A stretch of DNA of 19,425 nt from JBGPIK01 sp041484845 (lineage in GTDB: Bacteria; Desulfobacterota; Binatia; UBA9968): assembly GCA_041484845.1 (NCBI GenBank), contig JBGPIK010000086.1, positions 1-19,425 on the forward strand. The letters are read 5' to 3'. Below the pieces are notes generated by a model, which did no database searches, was not told the DNA's origin, and was given only the letters and a program-made list of their open reading frames with translations. The position numbers were made by a program, and so were the translations under genes. The stretch's first letter is position 1, and each line of letters opens with the position of its first letter. Shown in pieces: positions 13,966-19,425 of this stretch.

Positions 13966-15474
13966 TTAAGTTTTGAATGTTCCCTTGAACTCTTGCAGGG
14001 CCTTGGAGATTTTAGCCCGTAGGTCATTGTCCAATTCACGCTTCTTGAGAATATCGGCAAAAAGTTCTGGGTGCTTAGCCTCCACGAAAGAATACAGTTC
14101 CTGCTCGTATTTCTTGAGTGCCGATAGCGGCAGTTCATCAACAAAGCCATTCGTGCCGGCGTAAATGATCAGAATCTGCTTTTCGACGGGCAGCGGCTCA
14201 TATTGCCCTTGCTTGAGCAACTCTACCAGACGCGCGCCGCGATTGAGCTGGCGTTGCGTCGCCTGGTCCAAATCGGAACCAAACTGGGCAAAGGCTGCCA
14301 TTTCACGGTATTGAGCCAGTTCGAGCCGCAGCGTACCGGCGACTTGCTTCATGGCCTTGATTTGCGCATTACCGCCGACGCGCGAGACCGAAATTCCAAC
14401 GTTAATGGCCGGACGGACACCGGAATAGAATAGGTCGCTTTCCAAGAAAATCTGTCCGTCGGTAATGGAAATAACGTTGGTCGGAATATAAGCCGAGACG
14501 TCGCCCGCTTGCGTCTCAATAATCGGCAGCGCCGTTAGCGAACCGCCGCCGCGCGCGTCGCTCATTTTCGCGGCGCGCTCAAGCAGCCGCGAATGGAGAT
14601 AGAAAACATCGCCCGGGAAAGCTTCACGTCCCGGCGGTCGGCGCAGCAAGAGAGAAAGCTGGCGGTAAGCGACGGCGTGCTTTGAGAGGTCGTCGTATAT
14701 CAGCAGCGCGTGACCGCCGTTGTCGCGGGTATGCTCGCCCATCGTGCACCCGCTGTAAGGCGCGATATATTGGAGCGGGGCGGACTCGGAAGCCGTGGCA
14801 GCGACGACGGTCGTATAATCCATCGCGCCGGACTCTCTCAATTTATCGACGACCTGCGCCACGGTCGAGCGTTTTTGTCCGATCGCAACGTAGATGCAAA
14901 CCACATTGCCGCCCTTTTGGTTGATGATCGTATCGATCGCAACCGCGGTTTTTCCCGTTTGACGGTCGCCAATGATGAGCTCGCGCTGGCCGCGACCGAT
15001 GGGAATCATGCCATCGATCGCTTTTAAGCCGGTTTGCAAGGGCTCTTTGACCGGCTGTCGCGCCACGATCCCGGGAGCTTTGATTTCTATACGTCTTTTT
15101 TCGTGAGCGTCGATGGGCCCGCGGCCATCGATCGCTTCGCCCAGTGCATTGACCACGCGTCCAACGAGAGCTTTACCGACTGGCACCTCTGCGATTCTGC
15201 CGGTGCGCTTTACCGTATCGCCCTCCTTAATCATATGGGTCTCGCCGAAAAGCGCGGCGCCGACGTTGTCCTCCTCAAGGTTCAGTGCGACGCCGAAAAT
15301 GCCATGCGGGAATTCCAACAACTCCCCGGCAGCCACTTTATCCAGACCATAAACGCGCGCGATACCGTCGCCAGTCGAAAGGACTGTTCCAATTTCCTGG
15401 ATTTCAACGGTTTTCTCGTAATCGCGGATCTGCTCTTTGATGATCCGGCTGATTTCCGCTGTTCCGATTTCCAT
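13966..15474 (-). CDS. atpA: F1 ATP synthase alpha subunit
   Basis: 502 aa, full length. The non-catalytic nucleotide site shows Walker A GDRQTGKT (169-176). SRVGGNAQIKAMK carries the arginine finger reaching into the beta site. GGGAG lies about seven bases before the ATG, and the delta gene stops 10 bases upstream. A 41-base gap follows before atpG. Confidence 0.98.
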   Translation of the reverse strand: MEIGTAEISRIIKEQIRDYEKTVEIQEIGTVLSTGDGIARVYGLDKVAAGELLEFPHGIFGVALNLEEDNVGAALFGETHMIKEGDTVKRTGRIAEVPVGKALVGRVVNALGEAIDGRGPIDAHEKRRIEIKAPGIVARQPVKEPLQTGLKAIDGMIPIGRGQRELIIGDRQTGKTAVAIDTIINQKGGNVVCIYVAIGQKRSTVAQVVDKLRESGAMDYTTVVAATASESAPLQYIAPYSGCTMGEHTRDNGGHALLIYDDLSKHAVAYRQLSLLLRRPPGREAFPGDVFYLHSRLLERAAKMSDARGGGSLTALPIIETQAGDVSAYIPTNVISITDGQIFLESDLFYSGVRPAINVGISVSRVGGNAQIKAMKQVAGTLRLELAQYREMAAFAQFGSDLDQATQRQLNRGARLVELLKQGQYEPLPVEKQILIIYAGTNGFVDELPLSALKKYEQELYSFVEAKHPELFADILKKRELDNDLRAKISKALQEFKGTFKT

Positions 15475-15484
15475 ATTCGCTCCC

Positions 15485-16027
15485 TCAGTATTCGCGCGCG
15501 ATGCGCCGTTTCATCTTTTCAAGTTGCGTCCGTACGGTGCCGTCGTAAATCTTGCCTTCCAATTCGACCAGCACACCGCCGAGGAGTGCCGGTTCTGTTT
15601 CCTCATGCAGCACCACTTCCTTGCCGGAAATAACGTGTAATGTCGCGCGCAAGCGCTCGAGCATTGCGCGATCCAAGCGACTAGCGCCGACTACCTTGAC
15701 TTCTACGCGGCCTTTAGTCGCATTCAGCATGCGATGGTAGCAACTCACAATAGCAGAAAGGTAGGTGAGACGATCGCGCTCGAGTAGAATGGACAGGAAA
15801 TGGACCGACACGAGCGATAGTTGCAGGCTCTTAGTAACCTCGACAAGGATTTTCTTCCGACTCTCCAAACCAAAAGCGGGATTGTTTAACACCGTCGGTA
15901 AAGGTGAGTTCGTGTAGGTGGCAAGAAATTGCTCGATTTCCTGCCCGATCGCTTCTTCCTGCCCTTGTTCCTGCGCTAGCTCGAAAAAAGCCTTGCTGTA
16001 TCTGCGACTTAAGCTACCTTCAATCAT
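15485..16027 (-). CDS. atpH: ATP synthase delta subunit (OSCP)
   Basis: 180 aa, normal length. It starts SLSRRYSKAFFELAQEQGQEE and ends with the LLGGVLVELEGKIYDGTVRTQLEKMKRRI block typical of the family. It joins the stator stalk to the top of F1. Its ATG overlaps the atpF stop by four bases (ATGA), indicating translational coupling. Confidence 0.96.
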   Translation of the reverse strand: MIEGSLSRRYSKAFFELAQEQGQEEAIGQEIEQFLATYTNSPLPTVLNNPAFGLESRKKILVEVTKSLQLSLVSVHFLSILLERDRLTYLSAIVSCYHRMLNATKGRVEVKVVGASRLDRAMLERLRATLHVISGKEVVLHEETEPALLGGVLVELEGKIYDGTVRTQLEKMKRRIAREY

Positions 16028-16572
16028 CTACTCTGTCCAATACCCCGGATAAGTTCTTCGGTTAAGTGGCCCTGGTCGGTTGGAGTAAAATTACGTTGAA
16101 TCAATTCGCGCGCGCGTGCCTCGGCCTGGGTGGCTATCTCTTCGCGGATTTTTTGCCTGGCGATCTTCACTTCCTGGTCGGCCAGGAAGCCCGCGTCTTC
16201 TTTCATTTTTATCGCCAACCCTTCGGCTTCTTCCAGAAGCCTCGCCCTCTGTCGCTCGCCTTCGGTGCGTAGCGAAGCCTGAATTGACTGGACGTCTTGG
16301 TCTACACGGGTCAAACGAACCTTGTAATCCTGAACTATCGCCTCCGCGCGCCGTTTACTTTCGGCTGCTCCCTGTATGGAGCTTAGTACTTCCTCGCGAC
16401 GTGAACGCAGGAAATCGCGCACGAGCGGGAGCGCGAACCGCTTGATGATCCATGCAAAAATAAGAAAATTGCCGAGCGGAAACCAGATCTGATTAATGGA
16501 AAGCGCAGGGCGCTCCGCTTCGGCGGCGGATGCCCACGCTTGGGCGACGGCTAGAATCTCGAAAGGGCTCAT
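16024..16572 (-). CDS. atpF: ATP synthase Fo b subunit
   Basis: 182-aa stator subunit. A single membrane segment lies at about 30-52 (IWFPLGNFLIFAWIIKRFALPLV), followed by a long charged coiled coil ending ELIQRNFTP. The alanine-rich N-terminal stretch before the membrane segment (about 30 residues) is longer than in E. coli b. It overlaps the preceding b-type gene and the following atpH gene by four bases each. Confidence 0.93.
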   Translation of the reverse strand: MSPFEILAVAQAWASAAEAERPALSINQIWFPLGNFLIFAWIIKRFALPLVRDFLRSRREEVLSSIQGAAESKRRAEAIVQDYKVRLTRVDQDVQSIQASLRTEGERQRARLLEEAEGLAIKMKEDAGFLADQEVKIARQKIREEIATQAEARARELIQRNFTPTDQGHLTEELIRGIGQSR

Positions 16573-16997
16573 GCGATACTTCTCCCGAGGATTTTGCTCA
16601 CCATGTCGCGCGCCAGCCCTGAAATTTGAGCCGCCGCGCGCGGCCTTTCTATTTCGAGTTGAGTTTGCACTTCCCGTCGCACATTCTGCAGTGCGCTCAT
16701 CGCCTCCTCGCGGGCTTGGCTCAGAATTTTATCGCGCTGCTGCCGCGCTTCCTGCAGGATGGCTTCCTTGAGCGCATTGCCGGCCGCCTCGGCCTGCGCG
16801 ATTTTCTCTTCGTATTGAGCCCTTAGGCGTTCGCCTTCATGTTCCAGATCTCCGGTCTCATGACGCGCGCCGGAGGTGTTGCGCTCGCGTTCCTCTAAAA
16901 CGGCGAGAAAGGGACGAAAAAGAACTTTGCTCAGGATCGCCCAGAGGAGAAGAAAAAGGACGATCTGATAAAAAATACTGAAATCCGGCAAATCCAT
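16569..16997 (-). CDS. atpF': ATP synthase Fo b' subunit
   Basis: 142 aa, a second, shorter b-type stator subunit. The membrane segment is near residues 8-28 (IFYQIVLFLLLWAILSKVLFRPF), then a coiled coil (ERLRAQYEEKIAQAEAAGNALKEAI). Paired b and b' genes imply a heterodimeric stalk, as in many deltaproteobacteria and photosynthetic bacteria. First gene of the operon in this window; genes for subunits a and c are not adjacent. Confidence 0.92.
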   Translation of the reverse strand: MDLPDFSIFYQIVLFLLLWAILSKVLFRPFLAVLEERERNTSGARHETGDLEHEGERLRAQYEEKIAQAEAAGNALKEAILQEARQQRDKILSQAREEAMSALQNVRREVQTQLEIERPRAAAQISGLARDMVSKILGRSIA

Positions 16998-17032
16998 CTG
17001 CTAACTTTTTCCGCTCTCAAAAAAGGTTTTTG

Positions 17033-17064
17033 TCACTGTTTCACTACTTCAGTGGTTCACTGCA
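17033..17064. repeat. 8-base tandem repeat (4 copies) upstream of atpF'
   Basis: Four consecutive 8-base units of the form tCACTGnt (starts at 17033, 17041, 17049 and 17057) form a 32-base array. It lies in the leader between the bactofilin terminator and the first atp gene, about 36 bases before the start codon. The third unit reads CAGTG, giving local inverted pairing with its neighbours. Confidence 0.65.
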
Positions 17065-17091
17065 AACGGTGAGCAGCCCAAGGCCCGGAGC

Positions 17092-17126
17092 AAAAAAACC
17101 TACCTTCAAATGTATATGAACGTAGG
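17092..17126 (-). terminator. Intrinsic terminator after the bactofilin gene
   Basis: On the minus strand CCTAC/GTAGG (17126-17122 with 17103-17099) plus an inner TTCA/TGAA pairing form a stem around an 8-base loop. One G-G mismatch separates the two stem parts. Seven T residues follow (17098-17092). It separates bactofilin transcription from the atp operon. Confidence 0.72.
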
Positions 17127-17159
17127 ATAGGGATGGGATGAACGGCTAAAGGAGATCTA

Positions 17160-17717
17160 TTACTCGGAATCCGACCTTAGCTTCGGCGCTTGAGCCACCG
17201 CAGTTTTCTCGGCGCTTGCGCTTTGTGAACCCGCGACTGCAACTTTTGGCTTTGCCACTCCCATGGAGCAATCACCGTCAAACACCACGCCCTCCGTAAT
17301 GATCAACCGGGGGGTAGCGATATTGCCATAAAGTCTGGCCGGTGCCACCAGCTCCACTTTTTCCTTGGCTGTCACATTGCCCTCGACCTTACCGTGAATA
17401 ATCACGACCTGCCCCGAAATCTTAGCGCGAACCTCAGCGCCCTCGCCGATAGTTAGGGTTCCATTGCATCGCACCTCGCCATCGACAATTCCGTCAATTT
17501 TCGCGGCCCCCTGAAAAACCAACTGACCCGTAACCCGACTGCCTTTGTATAGATGTCCAACGAGACCCGCTTCCACGGCGACGAGTGTGGGTTCTACCTT
17601 AGGTTTCGGTGTTACGACTGGTGCTGGTTCCAGCACCGGTTTTACCGCTTCACGAACCCTTTCGGGCTCCGGCTCGAGATCTTTTTTCCCGCCAGGGTTT
17701 CGATCAAACCAAGCCAT
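17160..17717 (-). CDS. Bactofilin (polymer-forming cytoskeletal protein)
   Basis: 185 aa. A proline/glutamate-rich N-terminal tail (about 1-45) precedes a right-handed beta-helix domain (about 50-155) of repeating strands such as GHLYKGSRVTGQLVFQGAAKI, DGIVDGEVRCNGTL, GKVEGNVTAKEKVEL and ARLYGNIATPRLII. The C-terminal tail is disordered and alanine-rich. Bactofilins self-assemble without nucleotide into filaments shaping the cell or localising proteins. A bactofilin just ahead of the b'-b-delta operon is a known deltaproteobacterial arrangement. It has its own promoter and terminator, so co-regulation with the atp genes is not obvious. Confidence 0.92.
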   Translation of the reverse strand: MAWFDRNPGGKKDLEPEPERVREAVKPVLEPAPVVTPKPKVEPTLVAVEAGLVGHLYKGSRVTGQLVFQGAAKIDGIVDGEVRCNGTLTIGEGAEVRAKISGQVVIIHGKVEGNVTAKEKVELVAPARLYGNIATPRLIITEGVVFDGDCSMGVAKPKVAVAGSQSASAEKTAVAQAPKLRSDSE

Positions 17718-17752
17718 AGGAATAATTTCCCCCCTGCTCTTGGCAAGATTCG

Positions 17753-17781
17753 TCTATAGCATCCAGCACCCATCTTGTCAA
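17753..17781 (-). promoter_or_regulatory. Strong sigma70-type promoter for the bactofilin gene
   Basis: On the minus strand a perfect TTGACA (17781-17776), a 17-base spacer and TATAGA (17758-17753), about 36 bases before the start codon. The -35 box lies within an inverted repeat (17767-17791). Confidence 0.7.
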
Positions 17782-17791
17782 AGATGGGGTG
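17767..17791. repeat. Inverted repeat over the bactofilin -35 region
   Basis: CACCCATCTT (17767-17776), a GTCA loop and AAGATGGGGTG (17781-17791). It is 10 bp with one bulged G and has no T-run. Because it covers the -35 box it may be an operator; a terminator for something entering from the right is less likely. Confidence 0.55.
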
Positions 17792-17990
17792 TCATACGAG
17801 CAGTAAAGCCGATTTTAGCGACGTGATCGAGGAATTCCTTAGCGATTCCCAGCCCGCCCAGCGCTCGGCTTACGTTCACTGGAGAACTCTTCTCAACTAA
17901 CGTGCTTGAATAAGGGGGAGTTTCCCCGTTTGAATCGCACAGGAATACACGCTCCGCTCTCAACGCACCGGCAATTCTCAGAATCTCGCC

Positions 17991-18019
17991 TTGACCGCCG
18001 GAGCTGATTTGCATATTTA
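17991..18019 (+). promoter_or_regulatory. Candidate sigma70 promoter for the NMT1-like binding protein
   Basis: TTGACC (17991-17996), a 17-base spacer and TATTTA (18014-18019), about 44 bases before the start codon. Confidence 0.5.
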
Positions 18020-18063
18020 TGGAGCACAGCATGAATTTCGTTCCGCGACCTTGAGGAGGCATC

Positions 18064-19011
18064 ATGCGCTTAATTGTAGTTGCTCTGGCGCTATTATTCA
18101 CAATCTTCACCGATCGTGTATCGGCAGAACCGGTGCGTGCGGCATATCCGTCGGCTAATGTGCAGTTCCTTCCCGCTTTTGTCTCTCTGGAAAAGGGTTT
18201 TTACAAGCGCGAAGGCCTTGACGCGGAGCTGATCTCCGTGCAGTCCGCCGTCACTGCGGTACAAGCGCTCTTGGGCAATCAGATTCACTTTATTCTAACC
18301 GTCGGTCCACAAATGCCGGCGATTTGGGAAGGGTCTGACATTATTTTATTAGCGCAACAGGTAGGCCGCCCGACTTTTTCGCTCATCGTTACTCCCGAGA
18401 TCCAGAAAATTGCCGATCTCAAAGGCAAAAAAATTGGCGTCAGTTTCGGCGGATCGACATTCTCAGGCATGAAAGCGCTGCTGGAAGTCAATAAGATGAA
18501 TTCCGAGAAAGATGTGCAGTATGTCAATATCCGGGGGAGCAACCCAAAAGTGGCCGCAATGCAACAAGGCATTATCGCGGCGGCTTTGCTTGCGCCGCCG
18601 GCAGATTACATCGCTATCAAGTCCGGCTTCAAACGGCTGGTCAACTTGGCCGACGTATTCAAAGACACCGCTTTCACAGGGTTGGCCGCCACCGCTAAAA
18701 CGATTAAAGAGAATCCTCAGTTTGTCAAAAGAATGGTGCGCGCCATCGTCAGAGGCGTCTATCACACGCGAGACAATCCCGAAGATGCGATCCAAGCCAT
18801 GATCAAACACATGCGCATGGAGCGGGAATCGGCTACGGACGCCTACCAGTTGATTCGTGAATCTCTCAATCCCGTTCCCACCGAAAAGGGTGTTGAGTTA
18901 ATGGCTGAGTGGCAAGCGGTGGCTTTAAACGTAAAACCCAAACGTCCGGCGCGCGAGTACATGGATCTGAGGTTCGTCAAAGAAGTGGTCGCCGAGTTGG
19001 GACAAAAATAA
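18064..19011 (+). CDS. NMT1/THI5-like ABC transporter substrate-binding protein
   Basis: 315-aa exported binding protein. The signal peptide (MRLIVVALALLFTIFTDRVSA) has predicted cleavage after A21. The mature protein shows RAAYPSANVQFLPAFVSLEKGFYKREGLDAEL, the standard opening of the SsuA/THI5/NMT1 type II fold, then DLKGKKIGVSFGGST and a helical C-terminus. Family ligands include sulfonates, nitrate analogues, taurine and thiamine precursors; the real ligand cannot be read here. GAGGAGG precedes the ATG by six bases. No permease or ATPase gene is present, but a secreted prolyl isomerase starts 10 bases after its stop, apparently in the same transcript. Confidence 0.92.
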   Translation: MRLIVVALALLFTIFTDRVSAEPVRAAYPSANVQFLPAFVSLEKGFYKREGLDAELISVQSAVTAVQALLGNQIHFILTVGPQMPAIWEGSDIILLAQQVGRPTFSLIVTPEIQKIADLKGKKIGVSFGGSTFSGMKALLEVNKMNSEKDVQYVNIRGSNPKVAAMQQGIIAAALLAPPADYIAIKSGFKRLVNLADVFKDTAFTGLAATAKTIKENPQFVKRMVRAIVRGVYHTRDNPEDAIQAMIKHMRMERESATDAYQLIRESLNPVPTEKGVELMAEWQAVALNVKPKRPAREYMDLRFVKEVVAELGQK

Positions 19012-19021
19012 GGAGTCCGAC

Positions 19022-19425
19022 GTGAAAAGAGGAATTACAATCGCGGCGCTCGTCGTCGCTGTCTTCTGTGGAATGGGGGTTAGCGCCCAAGAAAAGAAAG
19101 GGCCCGTTTATGCAACCCTGAAAACGAGTATGGGCGATATTGTGATTCAGCTGTTTGATGACAAGGCGCCCAAAACCGTAGCGAACTTTATCGCTCTCGC
19201 CACTGGCGCCAAAGAGTGGACAGATCCCAAAACCGGAGAAAAGACGAAACGCCCGCTTTACAACGGTACGATCTTTCACCGTGTCATCCCTGGCTTCATG
19301 ATCCAAGCCGGCGATCCGTTGGGTAACGGCACCGGGGGGCCGGGCTTTCGTTTTGAGGATGAGTTCCATCCCGACCTCAAGCACTCCAAGCCGGGAATGC
19401 TCTCGATGGCCAATGCCGGCCCCAA
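19022..19425 (+). CDS. Secreted cyclophilin-type peptidyl-prolyl isomerase (partial, runs off the window)
   Basis: The first 134 codons are visible. The start is GTG at 19022 with AAGGAG six bases upstream. A signal peptide (MKRGITIAALVVAVFCGMGVSA) is predicted to be cleaved after A22. The cyclophilin core follows: TSMGDIVIQLFDDKAPKTVANFIALA, and the active-site segment FHRVIPGFMIQAGD with R87, F92 and Q95, equivalent to the catalytic residues of human cyclophilin A. NGTGGPGFRFEDEF and a GMLSMANAGP stretch continue the fold. It would act in the periplasm as a folding catalyst. The 3' end is beyond the window. It is 10 bases behind the NMT1-like gene. Confidence 0.93.
   Translation, partial: MKRGITIAALVVAVFCGMGVSAQEKKGPVYATLKTSMGDIVIQLFDDKAPKTVANFIALATGAKEWTDPKTGEKTKRPLYNGTIFHRVIPGFMIQAGDPLGNGTGGPGFRFEDEFHPDLKHSKPGMLSMANAGP

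Larger units (their letters stand above)
17718..18063. other. 346-base divergent intergenic region with promoters; doubtful 84-codon frame
   Basis: The region holds a strong minus-strand promoter for bactofilin near its left end and a plus-strand promoter for the NMT1 protein near its right end. Between them a minus-strand frame could encode 84 residues from an ATG at 18032 to a stop at 17778. Its C-terminal part (GIAKEFLDHVAKIGF) looks protein-like, but there is no domain I know and only a weak ribosome site. I leave it as possible, not called. Confidence 0.4.

Noticed and set aside
17778..18032. 84-codon minus-strand frame between bactofilin and the NMT1-like gene
   Set aside because: There is no known domain, its ribosome site is weak, and it runs across both promoter regions. 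Kept only as a note in the intergenic entry.
1..19425. CRISPR array or phage structural genes
   Set aside because: No spaced direct repeats of CRISPR size and no capsid, portal or tail proteins are visible. The short tandem arrays have 8- and 9-base periods without spacers.

Overview
The window most resembles a chromosomal segment from an uncultured soil or subsurface bacterium of the deltaproteobacterial grade, such as Desulfobacterota, Binatota or a similar lineage. The F1Fo ATP synthase operon lacks the a and c subunit genes, starts with two b-type subunits, and is preceded by a bactofilin gene. This layout is familiar from Geobacter-like deltaproteobacteria. The beta subunit wording (FTQANSEVS, LATDLGELQERIT) also fits. 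The orphan NMT1-type and iron-type solute-binding proteins, the LLM flavin oxidoreductase and the EutA-like protein fit the metabolism of poorly cultured soil lineages. The taxonomic placement is inference.

Layout. Positions 1-349 hold no convincing gene. On the minus strand at 350-2515 a periplasmic solute-binding protein gene is followed, three bases later, by a mandelate-racemase-type enolase-superfamily gene. A divergent LLM-class flavin oxidoreductase (2773-3675, plus) ends at a bidirectional terminator facing a bicupin gene (3759-4895, minus). A 3,148-bp transposon follows (4986-8133). Then come a EutA-like ATPase (8306-9823, minus) and a second bicupin (9931-11064, minus) that is paralogous to the first. 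The second bicupin sits 19 bases behind atpC and looks like the last gene of the ATP synthase operon. That operon runs on the minus strand as atpF', atpF, atpH, atpA, atpG, atpD, atpC (16997 down to 11084). It is preceded by a bactofilin with its own promoter and terminator. At the right end an NMT1-like solute-binding protein and the start of a secreted cyclophilin run on the plus strand.

The most notable item is the transposon. It has perfect 17-bp terminal inverted repeats (4986-5002 and 8117-8133) and an 8-bp direct target duplication, CGCGAGCC, directly outside both ends (4978-4985 and 8134-8141). It encodes an IS1-type DDE transposase and an unusual passenger set: a 95-aa unknown protein and a 54-aa Cys/His miniprotein in line behind the transposase, a divergent ribbon-helix-helix protein, a HARE-HTH coiled-coil protein, a tRNA-like element and a DinD homologue. 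The dinD reading frame ends inside the right terminal repeat. Removing the element and one target copy rejoins the eutA-like gene to the first bicupin. The native arrangement was therefore probably atp operon, bicupin, eutA-like, bicupin, all on one strand.

Regulatory signals read by eye include sigma70-like promoters in front of the bactofilin, the NMT1 protein, dinD, the HARE-HTH gene, the LLM gene and the divergent transposase/RHH pair. Three intrinsic terminators are visible. Two short tandem-repeat arrays of different period lie in the two larger gaps of the bactofilin-atp region.
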